Positions 8,289 through 16,748 of a stretch of DNA of 48,421 nt are shown here, piece by piece (the stretch's first letter is position 1; the number at the start of each line of letters is the position of its first letter). The translations under genes and the position numbers were made by a program. Source of the DNA: Mageeibacillus sp. UBA4314. Its GTDB lineage: Bacteria; Bacillota; Clostridia; Saccharofermentanales; Saccharofermentanaceae. The stretch spans positions 1-48,421 of the forward strand of contig DGUI01000005.1 in NCBI GenBank assembly GCA_002394605.1. Direction: 5' to 3'. The notes beneath the pieces were generated by a model. The model worked only from the letters and a program-made list of their open reading frames with translations, had not been told where the DNA came from and did not search any database.

Positions 8289-9467
8289 TCAGCCAAAATC
8301 TTCCGCACGGAGTACGAGCATGCGGTCAAAACCTACGTCTCTGCCGTTCTCCACGAGGCCTTTATAATCGCACGGAACTACGTCCGCCCTGGAATCGCTG
8401 CTGTGTGAATGATAGAAATCGATCCCTTCTCCGCTGTATACAGTAGCATGATGCCACCTGTTGTCCTTGGTGCTTCCGAAGAACACGATATCGCCCCTCT
8501 TGATATTAAGGCCGTCCTTACCGATGGCAGATGGCGTTATCTTCGCTCCTACGGCCCTTGGCCTTCCTATCCCGAGACAACCCTGGGCATGTGATCCGGA
8601 GAGCCATGCAGTGCATCCTGTGGCGCCTGAGACCGTATAGAGATAGAACGGGGCGCCTGTACTTCTCTTCTTGTACCGCTTGCCCTTATAAGTGACCTTG
8701 AGGCCATACACGGAACCGTCGACTGTGTGGAGGTTCTTTATGTAGCCCAAAGCCTGCGCGTAAGCCAGCTGCGCATATGTGATGCAGTCAACATACTGTC
8801 CGTTGCCCATCCATCCCCAGTTGCCTCTGCCTGCCGATGCATAACCTGCACCCTCCATGGCTTCGCACGCCTTGATAACGGCTTCCCTGAATTTGGCAGA
8901 ACTCTTGTATCCTGCCCGCTTCATCTGCGACCTTGTGACATATGTATAGACGCCTACGGGGAGCCCTACACCGTTCTTACCGTACCTGTACTTACCGATG
9001 ACCCTGTTCCTGGCCATCGCGCCGCTCTTATAGAAATGATAATGCTTCCCGCCGATCACGGCATCTCCCGTGACCATATATCCGTCAGAGCCTATCCTGT
9101 ATCTGTGATTCTTATAACTGACCCATTTCTTAAAGTACTGGCTCCCGCCCGCTCCGAAATAGATCCACCTTCCGTCCTTCTTCTGCTTCCATCCCGTAAA
9201 CCTTGCACCGGTCTTCTTCAGATAGTAATTCCTGCCGCTGACAGTGATATACCCGGTCTGCATCGCACCTTTCTTATCGAAAAAGTACCATTTGCCTGAG
9301 ATCTTCTTCCATCCCTTCGCATATGACCCGTTGCTCCTGACGTAATACCAGGTATCCTTCTTCAGCTTCCAACCCATCCTGACCTTGGCTGCAACATCGA
9401 AAGGCATGCATGTGGTGATCATGCAAACTGTAAGCACTAATGCAGCGGTCTTCCTGAACAGGTTCAT
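8289..9467 (-). CDS. Secreted cell-wall-binding repeat protein with NlpC/P60-like peptidase domain
   Basis: Start at 9467 (MNLFRKTAAL) gives 392 residues with a classical signal peptide ending near AAA (27); the longer frame to 9518 lacks a ribosome site. Residues ~30-165 are five to six cell-wall/choline-binding-type repeats (GWKK.SGKWYFFD..GAMQTG pattern). The C-terminal ~210 residues contain YVDCITYAQLAYAQ with candidate nucleophile Cys228 and RWHHATVY with candidate His339/340, the Cys-His arrangement of NlpC/P60 or CHAP-like amidases. It is likely a peptidoglycan hydrolase held at the cell wall. The exact peptidase family is uncertain. Confidence 0.8.
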   Translation of the reverse strand: MNLFRKTAALVLTVCMITTCMPFDVAAKVRMGWKLKKDTWYYVRSNGSYAKGWKKISGKWYFFDKKGAMQTGYITVSGRNYYLKKTGARFTGWKQKKDGRWIYFGAGGSQYFKKWVSYKNHRYRIGSDGYMVTGDAVIGGKHYHFYKSGAMARNRVIGKYRYGKNGVGLPVGVYTYVTRSQMKRAGYKSSAKFREAVIKACEAMEGAGYASAGRGNWGWMGNGQYVDCITYAQLAYAQALGYIKNLHTVDGSVYGLKVTYKGKRYKKRSTGAPFYLYTVSGATGCTAWLSGSHAQGCLGIGRPRAVGAKITPSAIGKDGLNIKRGDIVFFGSTKDNRWHHATVYSGEGIDFYHSHSSDSRADVVPCDYKGLVENGRDVGFDRMLVLRAEDFG

Positions 9468-9546
9468 CCTAAAGGTCACTCCGAAATGTAAAAGATGTTT
9501 GTCTGTTAATAATATCATATTTCAGGGTCATGTGCGCCTGAACTAA

Positions 9547-9576
9547 AAGTGGCTGCCTCCTGCGAGACAGCCACTT
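9547..9576 (-). terminator. Strong hairpin in the leader of the cell-wall peptidase gene
   Basis: Arms AAGTGGCTG (9547-9555) and CAGCCACTT (9568-9576), extendable by CTC/GAG pairs. On the minus strand the stem is followed by TTTTAGTT, a weak U-tract. It lies 80-110 bases upstream of the peptidase start, so if transcribed it would act as an attenuator or leader structure rather than an end-of-gene terminator. The wider gap 9468-10538 otherwise holds only the repeats listed below and the glgP terminator; 9577-9947 shows nothing recognisable. Confidence 0.4.
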
Positions 9577-9947
9577 CTTAACAACAACATAAATCTTGGG
9601 CAAATATTTATGAGAGTGACGCAAACGGCAATGCCATCTGCCTGTCACAAGTAAATAATACCGCAAGTTAACTTTTGAACAACAAAAAAAGTCTTGTAAA
9701 TACGACTAAAAAAGCCCTCATAAAAGCGCGGTAATGTAAAAAATTGAACAAAAAGATCAGAGCCTGCAGTTAATTTACACAATAAAAAAGAGTTTTCTAA
9801 GTGTATTTTGTCAAGAGTGCAGAATCCTTTGATTATCAAAGCAAGTTGATCAAACGGACATTTGTGATAATGGGGATATCTGATGAGAAAAATGATCTGC
9901 GGGATGGAGTGAGGCTGGATGAAGTGGCAGGATGAAGTGGCGGGATC

Positions 9948-10143
9948 AAAGGTGTCCCCGGTGTCATATTGGGGTTGATTTAAGGGTGCATGACGATCCA
10001 TTCTGTAAATTGCTCTATGTAATGGAAAAACATAGAGTGGATTATAGAATACTCTATGTATTGCTCTATGTAATGAAAAAACATAGAGTGTTTTATAGAA
10101 TGAGCTGATCCAGAGACCGGGATCAAAGGTGTCCCTGGTGGCA
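9948..10143 (+). repeat. Nested-hairpin array 2 (word CTCTATGTAA, 51-bp units) flanked by GTGTCCC motifs
   Basis: Opens with AAAGGTGTCCCCGGTGTCA (9948-9966) and closes with AAAGGTGTCCCTGGTGGCA (10125-10143), each preceded by GGGATC. Between them lie two units with a 51-bp period. Unit 1: ATTCTGTAA (10000-10008), CTCTATGT (10013-10020), ACATAGAG (10030-10037), TTATAGAAT (10042-10050). Unit 2: CTCTATGT 10064-10071, ACATAGAG 10081-10088, TTATAGAAT 10093-10101. Outer and inner words pair to nested stems. The same element recurs on the opposite strand at 33986-34129. Confidence 0.85.
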
Positions 10144-10187
10144 TCCGGCGTTGTCAGTCTCACAAAGTGTACCGGAAAAGGATTGTC

Positions 10188-10290
10188 ATTCAGACAAGTC
10201 CTCAGACTAACCGCCTCTAGTCTGAATGTTAGTCTGAATTGTCAGATAACTGCTCAGACTAACAGCCTCTAGTCTGAACATTAGTCTGAA
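10188..10290. repeat. Nested-hairpin array 3 (word TCAGACTAA, 52-bp units)
   Basis: Two tandem units with a 52-bp period. Unit 1: ATTCAGAC (10188-10195), TCAGACTAA (10202-10210), TAGTCTGA (10218-10225), TTAGTCTGAAT (10229-10239). Unit 2: GTCAGATAA (10241-10249), TCAGACTAA (10254-10262), TAGTCTGA (10270-10277), TTAGTCTGAA (10281-10290). Loops are CGCCTC-like and conserved between units. The order is F1-F2-R2-R1 as in array 2, with a wholly different word. Confidence 0.85.
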
Positions 10291-10353
10291 AGATCACCTA
10301 TTGTCATGTAATCTGTCCACTCCGCAGTCTTCCGCGCTTTACTATACTATTGT

Positions 10354-10420
10354 AAAGGTGTCCCCGCTGTCATCCACTCCCCATCAACTCCATCCACCCC
10401 CTGCCGGCGCGAATGACAAT
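10354..10420 (+). repeat. GTGTCCC/REP-like dispersed repeat downstream of glgP
   Basis: AAAGGTGTCCCCGCTGTCA (10354-10372) is followed by CCATCCAC-type direct repeats and GGCGCGAATGACAAT (10406-10420), close to the AGCGCGAAGGACAA blocks at 5967 and 40959. It appears to be a degraded member of the same dispersed family. Confidence 0.55.
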
Positions 10421-10448
10421 TACATGCAGATCTTCGGACCCGGACGGC

Positions 10449-10482
10449 AAAAAAAAACGCAAATGGGTATTACCCATTTGCG
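10449..10482 (-). terminator. Intrinsic terminator of glgP
   Basis: Near-perfect stem CGCAAATGGG/CCCATTTGCG (10458-10482), followed on the minus strand by nine U residues (A-run 10449-10457). It lies 57 bases after the glgP stop, a textbook rho-independent terminator. Confidence 0.93.
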
Positions 10483-10538
10483 TCCTGTTATGCGAGCTAT
10501 TGCCCCCGGAAACATTGTCCGGAGCGTCCAAAGCGTAC

Positions 10539-12926
10539 TTATTTGAGTTTCTTAGCCTTAACGTCCCAGATCTCCTTGGCATACTCAGCGATCGTACGGT
10601 CGGATGAGAACTTGCCGGAGTTGCAGATGTTGACCCAGCACTTCTTAGCCCACTCGAGCTCGTCCTTGTAGTCTGTGTACAGACGGTCGCGTGTCTTGCG
10701 GTAATCGTCGAAATCACCAAGGACATAGTAAGTATCGCCGGGCTGCCAGTTGGAACCGTAGATGAGACCGTTGAAGAGGTCGTTGAACATGCCTGTTCCC
10801 TCATCGTTGAATGTTCCGTCAACAAGGCGGTCAAGAGCCTTCTTGAGGCCGGGGATGTTCTCATACTGCCACTTGGGGTTGTAGTAAGCCTTGGTAGCGG
10901 CCATATCCTGTGCACGGCAGCCGAAGATGTAGATATTGTCGTCGCCGACATTCTCACAGATCTCAACGTTGGCGCCGTCCATCGTACCGAGAGTTACGGC
11001 ACCGTTGATCATGAACTTCATGTTACCTGTACCGGATGCCTCGAGACCAGCCGTGGAGATCTGCTCTGATACATCTGCTGCAGGGAAGATCTTCTCGCCG
11101 TTGGATACGTTGTAGTTCTCGATGAATACGACTTTGATCCTGTCCTTAACGTCGGGATCGTTGTCGATGAGCTTGGCGATCTCGTTGATGAACTTGATGA
11201 TCGCTTTCGCACGGAAGTATCCGGGAGCTGCCTTTGCACCGAAGATGATCGTTACCGGAGGCAGATCGAGTGAGGGATCTTCCTTGATACGGTCATAGAG
11301 GTTAAGTGCATAGATGGCATTGAGGAGCTGTCTCTTATATTCGTGGAGACGCTTTACCTGGATATCGAATACGGAATCAGGATTGAGCTCTATGCCTGCA
11401 GTGTTCTTGAGGTAGTTGGCGAGCTGCTCCTTCTTGGTCTTCTTGATGGCGAGGAATCTCCTCATTATGTCAGCATCATCCTTGTACTTCTCGAGCTTCT
11501 TGAGTTGTGAGAGGTCTGTTACCCACTTATCGCTGCCGAGGAGCTCTGTAAGGAGGGCTGACAGCTCGATATTGCAAGCTCTGAGCCACCTTCTGGGTGT
11601 GACGCCGTTAGTCTTGTTGGAGAACTTCTCAGGGTAGATGGCGTACCACTCCTTGAGTGTCTCTTTCTTGAGGATGTCTGTGTGGAGTGCGGCAACACCG
11701 TTTACGGAGTGTGAACCGTAGATAGCAAGGCACGCCATCTGGATCTTGCCGTCAGCCAGGATGGACATACGGTCGATAGTCTCTGAATAGAGGCCTGCCT
11801 CGTACATCTGAGCCCTGAACTGGTTGTTGATGCCCTCGATGATCTCGTAGATCCTGGGGAACAGGAATCTGAAGATGCTGATATCCCACTTCTCAAGAGC
11901 CTCAGCCATGATCGTGTGGTTTGTGTAAGCAAATGAAGCCTTTGTGATCTCCCAAGCCTCTACCCAGTCGATGCCGTTCTCGTCAACGAGAATACGCATG
12001 AGCTCGGGGATACCGATAACGGGGTGTGTATCGTTCAGCTGGATAATATTGTACTTCGCGAAATCATGGAGATCGTCACCGTGATTCTCCTTGTACTTAC
12101 GTACGATGTCCTGGATGGAAGCAGATACGAAGAAGTACTGCTGTCTTACACGGAGGACCTTACCGTCGTAAGATGTATCGTTAGGATAGAGAACTCTCCA
12201 GATATCGTTTACACGGTTCCTCTCGATAACAGCGTCGTCGAATCTCTGTGAATTGAAGAGATTGAAGTCGAACTCCTCTGCAGGCTCAGCCTTCCAGAGC
12301 CTGAGCTGGTTGACGTTCTTCGTGCCGTAGCCTGTGATGGGAAGGTCGCAGGGAACTGCCCATACATCGATATCGTTGTAGTGGATCTTAACCCTTCTGT
12401 CGTACCTTGCAACGATGAAGGGATATCCCCTCTCCATCCATGAATCAGGATATTCCTTCTGGAAACCGTTCTCGATAGCCTGTCTGAACAGACCGTAACG
12501 GTAGAGGATACCGTATCCTGTTACGGGAAGGTTCAGTGTCGTTGATGAATCGAGGAAGCAAGCGGCAAGTCTTCCGAGACCGCCGTTGCCGAGAGCCGGG
12601 TCTGTCTCCTGCTCAAGGATATCAGTGATATTAAGTCCGAAGTGCTCGAAAGCCTCCTTCGCCTGATCGTAGATGCCCAGGTTAACGAGGTTGTTCAGCA
12701 TTGAACGTCCCTCAAGGAACTCGGCAGATAAATAGTGTACCTGTCTGCCCTTAGCGTATTCATTACGTGTCTTGTACCAATCGTCAGAGATCAATTCAAC
12801 GATACTCTTTGCGAGAGCCATCCAATAGTCTCTCAAAGAAGCATACTCGAGTGACATACCTGTCTCAGCCTTGACATGAGACTGCATCATGGCTTCAAGC
12901 TGCTTAGATGTTACATTTTTACTCAT
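10539..12926 (-). CDS. glgP: Glycogen/maltodextrin phosphorylase
   Basis: GT35 family enzyme of 795 residues, releasing glucose-1-phosphate from alpha-1,4-glucans in the cytosol. Family blocks are present: EFLEGRSMLNNL, the glycine loop ALGNGGLGRLAACFLDS, the histidine-containing VIGIPELMR context and the pyridoxal-phosphate site EASGTGNMKFMING with Lys at about 637. Length and motifs are typical of a functional enzyme. It is monocistronic, with its own terminator and a candidate promoter. No good Shine-Dalgarno directly precedes the ATG at 12926, and no in-frame upstream start rescues it (a stop intervenes). No other glycogen genes are adjacent. Confidence 0.96.
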   Translation of the reverse strand: MSKNVTSKQLEAMMQSHVKAETGMSLEYASLRDYWMALAKSIVELISDDWYKTRNEYAKGRQVHYLSAEFLEGRSMLNNLVNLGIYDQAKEAFEHFGLNITDILEQETDPALGNGGLGRLAACFLDSSTTLNLPVTGYGILYRYGLFRQAIENGFQKEYPDSWMERGYPFIVARYDRRVKIHYNDIDVWAVPCDLPITGYGTKNVNQLRLWKAEPAEEFDFNLFNSQRFDDAVIERNRVNDIWRVLYPNDTSYDGKVLRVRQQYFFVSASIQDIVRKYKENHGDDLHDFAKYNIIQLNDTHPVIGIPELMRILVDENGIDWVEAWEITKASFAYTNHTIMAEALEKWDISIFRFLFPRIYEIIEGINNQFRAQMYEAGLYSETIDRMSILADGKIQMACLAIYGSHSVNGVAALHTDILKKETLKEWYAIYPEKFSNKTNGVTPRRWLRACNIELSALLTELLGSDKWVTDLSQLKKLEKYKDDADIMRRFLAIKKTKKEQLANYLKNTAGIELNPDSVFDIQVKRLHEYKRQLLNAIYALNLYDRIKEDPSLDLPPVTIIFGAKAAPGYFRAKAIIKFINEIAKLIDNDPDVKDRIKVVFIENYNVSNGEKIFPAADVSEQISTAGLEASGTGNMKFMINGAVTLGTMDGANVEICENVGDDNIYIFGCRAQDMAATKAYYNPKWQYENIPGLKKALDRLVDGTFNDEGTGMFNDLFNGLIYGSNWQPGDTYYVLGDFDDYRKTRDRLYTDYKDELEWAKKCWVNICNSGKFSSDRTIAEYAKEIWDVKAKKLK

Positions 12927-12961
12927 AAAACATGTTGATGCAGTTTACACCGCATCCCCCC

Positions 12962-12991
12962 TTTATAAAACTACGCTTGAAATTTTATCAA
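12962..12991 (-). promoter_or_regulatory. Candidate glgP promoter
   Basis: On the minus strand TTGATA (12986-12991), an 18-bp spacer and TATAAA (12962-12967). A six-G discriminator follows immediately (12956-12961). The predicted transcript would start near 12955, giving a leader of about 30 bases containing GATGCGGT-GTAA-ACTGCATC, which can fold. Confidence 0.5.
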
Positions 12992-13149
12992 TAAATCGTA
13001 ACTATCGCAAACCCATTAGTTATTTTTCGGCGTTTTTAAGACATAAAAGCCAAATAAGTAATACTTTTTATACACAATGTTAAAAGTTGTAAAAACTCAA
13101 ACACTATATTAAACTTTAATCTGAATAAGTATTTGGGGGCTCATCAGCA

Positions 13150-14034
13150 ATGGGAATGTGGCAGTGGATATTGATAGGAACGGCATTGGGGGCGTTATTC
13201 GGCTACCTGATCACGTTCCTGTTCGGCAAATTCCCGGAGAGCTGGCTTCAAGATTACGATTATGACGTGAATTCCAGTAATTTCAGGCTTGCAAAGCGCA
13301 TGAAGTACATTCCTCACGGCATCATCTCATCAGTAGGGATGGCGATGTGTTATGCACTTTCTGTGTATTTCGCGGCTGATTACTTTATCAGGCCGTTTTA
13401 CATGAAGGTTGCGGTAATCCTGCTCATCATGCCCGTTCTGTTCCTTATAATAATGTCCGATAAGCTCAACAGGATCATTCCGGACCAGTTTTCCATATAC
13501 CTGCTCTTTCTCGGCATCATTGCCGCCGCAGGCGATTATCTCGAGGGAAGCATCTGGTTCTCTTCCGCGGCAGCATGGTATCTCCCACTACTTAACAAGC
13601 TCATCGGCGCCATCGTCGGCGGCGGTTTCCTGTGGGTCATAAACCAGGTCAGCATCTCCTTTACGGGACGTGTCGGAATGGGTGGCGGTGACGTCAAGCT
13701 CATGTTCGCATTGGGCCTCCTGTCAGGCTGTTACGGCCTTGTCGTCATCCTGTATGTGTCCGTGTTCAGCGCACTTATCTTCGCTGTTCCCATGCTCATC
13801 AGGAAGCACAGGAGGATCAAGAAGGAGGAAGAGATCATCAGGAACAGCGACAATCCCAGGAAGAAGCGCAGGGAACTTGAGCTCAAGAGAGCCAGGATCC
13901 ACTACTCAGAAGATCCGGATTATCTTGCTTTCGGACCGTTCCTGGCAATAGGCTGCGCAGTGTTCATCGCAGCAGAACCGTTCATCTATTCCAAGATGTT
14001 CAGTATCTTTAATGCTATGGGGGTCATGTTCTGA
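13150..14034 (+). CDS. Prepilin peptidase (A24) homologue lacking the N-methylase domain
   Basis: Polytopic membrane aspartyl protease of 294 residues, family of type IV prepilin peptidases (PilD/TadV). Catalytic aspartates fit Asp104 in SDKLNRIIPDQF and Asp181 in the GxGD-type motif GMGGGDVKLM. The four-cysteine N-terminal methylation domain is absent. A charged cytoplasmic loop of about 35 residues (HRRIKKEEEIIR, PRKKRRELELKR) separates the core from the last helices, an unusual insertion. No pilin, ATPase or TadC-type gene is nearby, so the substrate must be encoded elsewhere. The stop overlaps the next start (TGATG). Confidence 0.85.
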   Translation: MGMWQWILIGTALGALFGYLITFLFGKFPESWLQDYDYDVNSSNFRLAKRMKYIPHGIISSVGMAMCYALSVYFAADYFIRPFYMKVAVILLIMPVLFLIIMSDKLNRIIPDQFSIYLLFLGIIAAAGDYLEGSIWFSSAAAWYLPLLNKLIGAIVGGGFLWVINQVSISFTGRVGMGGGDVKLMFALGLLSGCYGLVVILYVSVFSALIFAVPMLIRKHRRIKKEEEIIRNSDNPRKKRRELELKRARIHYSEDPDYLAFGPFLAIGCAVFIAAEPFIYSKMFSIFNAMGVMF

Positions 14035-15050
14035 TGAAGGAATTCTTCAGGAAGATCTGGAAGTTTATCAAAGACTTTTTCCTGCCTCCGAGAGACCTCA
14101 ACTGGAGTTACCCGCTGTTCGTCATGACGATGGGACTTACATGCATCTATATCATCAAGTCCAATCTCACGGGGCTCCCGTTCTCACCCACGTCGATCGT
14201 GTTCAATGCGCTCATCATCCCGCTCGTCGTGCTCATATCGCTGTTTATCCCCGCAGTATCCCTGTCTTCCTACGACAGAAGGCTGTCTGTTACGGGATTT
14301 ACGGGTTCGTTCAGGGGCATAGGTCCTCTGATCCTGGCATTCTTCTCAGGCGTTCCGATGAGCCTTATCTACACGGCTCTTCACAACCTCTCGGCATATC
14401 TGTGCCTGAGGCTCACGCACACGATGGTCTACCCTGCATTCATGTGCTATAACCTTGATGATTCCATGATCTCCAAGCTCCTCGAGATCGCTACCCAGAG
14501 CGTTATCCCCGCATTAGGAGTCAGTCTGTTCTTCACGGGGCTTTTGTACTCACTCTTCCGCGATGAGAACAGGGGCATCGGGAACATCATAATAATCGGC
14601 TTTTATATCCTTTTCTCGCTCGATCCCGTCAACTCGTTGGGTCTTATTCCCATCGGATGGTGGATCCTGAAGCTGAGGAAGAAGGCGGATAATGTTTTCG
14701 CGCCGTTCCTGGCACTCGTCGCGATGAAGATCACGGAGGTCTGCTTCGCGCCCATCCTCTCCCCGGTCGACACGACAACGCTCCTTACATATTCGGATAT
14801 CCCCTCAACGGTATTCTATTCTTCTGCACCTGCAGTATTTGTCGCTTTGATCCTGTTCTTCTTCTTCAAGACAACGCTCGATGACTATGAGAAGACTTAT
14901 CACAGTGACCTATTGGGACGTGAAGATGATGAGAAGACGAAGACCGTGCCCAAGGCAGAACAGCCTCTCCCCTTCGTCAGAGGCCTCAATCCTTCGCTTA
15001 TCGTAACGATAATAATATTAGCTGCAGTTTGGGTCAGCCTGTTTATCTGA
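14034..15050 (+). CDS. Polytopic membrane protein coupled to the prepilin peptidase
   Basis: Protein of 338 residues with roughly eight transmembrane helices, then a hydrophilic loop (about 285-315) and a last helix at the C-terminus. It starts by a one-base overlap with the peptidase gene, so the two are made together. The central region (SLFFTGLLYSLFRDENRGIG, then IPIGWWILKLRKKADN) faintly resembles CPBP/CAAX-protease-like membrane proteins, but the HxxxN motif of that family is missing. Unassigned; a partner of the peptidase is the simplest guess. Confidence 0.7.
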   Translation: MKEFFRKIWKFIKDFFLPPRDLNWSYPLFVMTMGLTCIYIIKSNLTGLPFSPTSIVFNALIIPLVVLISLFIPAVSLSSYDRRLSVTGFTGSFRGIGPLILAFFSGVPMSLIYTALHNLSAYLCLRLTHTMVYPAFMCYNLDDSMISKLLEIATQSVIPALGVSLFFTGLLYSLFRDENRGIGNIIIIGFYILFSLDPVNSLGLIPIGWWILKLRKKADNVFAPFLALVAMKITEVCFAPILSPVDTTTLLTYSDIPSTVFYSSAPAVFVALILFFFFKTTLDDYEKTYHSDLLGREDDEKTKTVPKAEQPLPFVRGLNPSLIVTIIILAAVWVSLFI

Positions 15051-16737
15051 GGTCGCCGGATCCCATATACATTACACACAACATCGTTACATCATCATAA
15101 GGCTCGGAATCTCCCAGATAACCGTTAACGGCATCTGATACGCACCTTATGATGCTTTCAGGGTCTGTTGCCTTGGCGCTGTTCAGTGCATCACGTGTCC
15201 TGTCAAGGCCGAAAAGCTCATTATCGCCCTTATTTGCTTCAGCTACACCGTCGGTGTAAGTAAAGAATACATCCTCCGGTGCGAGTTTTAATGTATAGTC
15301 CTGGTAGCGGCTCTGCCCAAACATTCCGAGAGCAGGGCCGTGCTTGTCGCTGATCATGGAGAATCCGGCATCTTTCCTGCGCAGGAAAGGATATTCGTGA
15401 CCGGCGTTGGAACATATGAGATTACCGTCATTAATGTCCAGTATTCCGAGCCAGACCGTTACGAACATTCCTGAGTTGTCGCTTTGGAACAGCTGGGAGT
15501 TGACATCGGTCAGGATCTGTGCAGGCGTACCACCCTCCCTTGCACGCGTTCTTAGACGGATCTTGGCAGACATCATAAACAGAGCTGCCGGGACACCCTT
15601 ATCAGATACATCAGCGATAAGAAGCGCAAGATGATCATCATCGAGCATAAAAAAGTCATAGAAATCTCCACCGACAGATTTCGCAGGGGTCATCAGAGCA
15701 CTTACCTTAAAAGACGGATTTTCTGACAACGGCTTGGGAAGTGCAGCACTTTGTATCTTCGCAGCAAGATCCATCTCCGTCTGCATACGCTCACGTTCTG
15801 CAGTAACACGGGTAATATATTCAGTGTTATCGATGATACGGCTCTGCATCTGGCGTATCTCATTGTAAAGATCACTTATCTCATCGTTATTCTTGAGCTT
15901 GATGTCGATGATTTCCTTACTTGTCTGACCCTCCTTATCTATCCCGAACGATGCCGCACCGGCTGCTACTTTCTTAAGCGGTCGGACAATGATCGCATAT
16001 GACCTCCAAATGCTGACTGCGATCAACACAATGGCGATCACGATCTCCAATACCAGGATGTTAAACAAAAACTGTCTTCTGTCATGAATAACATCATCAT
16101 AGTTGACATCCACACAGAACTGGGCAATATTCTCACCTGTTGAAGAATCAATGATCGGAGTGATCGCAGAATAGAGATATCCAAACTGGGATTTATAGAT
16201 CATCGGCGGTACCGCTTCATTATCTTTATACCCTTCGAATGCAGGGACAGGCTCTTCCTCCTGACCAAGAACAGGAATATCGGAACTCATATCCATCAGG
16301 TTGTAAGTTTTTCCGTTACGCATATATTGGATATAGGCAGTAGCAGACTCTTCAGGCATAACCTGATTGACGAGTCTTACGACTTCGGCATTATTATCAT
16401 AGATATCATGCAGTGTTCGTCCATCGTGATAATGATGCATATCCAGATAAGCCCAAAAGCTCACCCAATCATCCGTTTCACGGCATTTACTGTACATCTC
16501 CTTATATTCTTCAGTCTCAGCAGCATCGATAAGCGCCTGCAGTTCTTCTCCGTCGCATGACACAGAACCCGTATTACAGCTATGGATCAATTCCTGGCTG
16601 TAAGACAGGTCAACCACCCTGACAAACTCGGCATAAAAAAGTATCGTTAATCCTACTGTCAGCAGCATCATCATAAGCCCGAGCGTAATACTCAGTCTCC
16701 ACGAGATCGGAACGCGGTGCTTGGACATAAAAGACAC
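15043..16737 (-). CDS. Membrane-sensor SpoIIE/RsbU-type PP2C phosphatase
   Basis: Protein of 564 residues: TM helix (about 13-36), an extracytoplasmic sensor of ~180 residues, a second TM (about 224-245), HAMP and coiled region (246-330), then a SpoIIE-type serine phosphatase domain. Metal-binding motifs are intact: VGGDFYDFF, IADVSDKG, YTDGVAEA and YDDVTML. The GTG start at 16737 is supported by GAGG six bases upstream. Family members dephosphorylate STAS-domain proteins, and a STAS domain is encoded in the gene just upstream (11-base gap). Its 3' end overlaps the convergent membrane-protein gene by 8 bp. It probably transduces an outside signal to the neighbouring STAS fusion. Confidence 0.9.
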   Translation of the reverse strand: MSFMSKHRVPISWRLSITLGLMMMLLTVGLTILFYAEFVRVVDLSYSQELIHSCNTGSVSCDGEELQALIDAAETEEYKEMYSKCRETDDWVSFWAYLDMHHYHDGRTLHDIYDNNAEVVRLVNQVMPEESATAYIQYMRNGKTYNLMDMSSDIPVLGQEEEPVPAFEGYKDNEAVPPMIYKSQFGYLYSAITPIIDSSTGENIAQFCVDVNYDDVIHDRRQFLFNILVLEIVIAIVLIAVSIWRSYAIIVRPLKKVAAGAASFGIDKEGQTSKEIIDIKLKNNDEISDLYNEIRQMQSRIIDNTEYITRVTAERERMQTEMDLAAKIQSAALPKPLSENPSFKVSALMTPAKSVGGDFYDFFMLDDDHLALLIADVSDKGVPAALFMMSAKIRLRTRAREGGTPAQILTDVNSQLFQSDNSGMFVTVWLGILDINDGNLICSNAGHEYPFLRRKDAGFSMISDKHGPALGMFGQSRYQDYTLKLAPEDVFFTYTDGVAEANKGDNELFGLDRTRDALNSAKATDPESIIRCVSDAVNGYLGDSEPYDDVTMLCVMYMGSGDLR

Positions 16738-16748
16738 TTTATACCTCG

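Noticed and set aside
9645..10163. 172-codon open frame on the minus strand
   Set aside because: It runs through the repeat units, its translation merely repeats array words (DTFDP and YVFxLHRAI twice), and it has no ribosome site.
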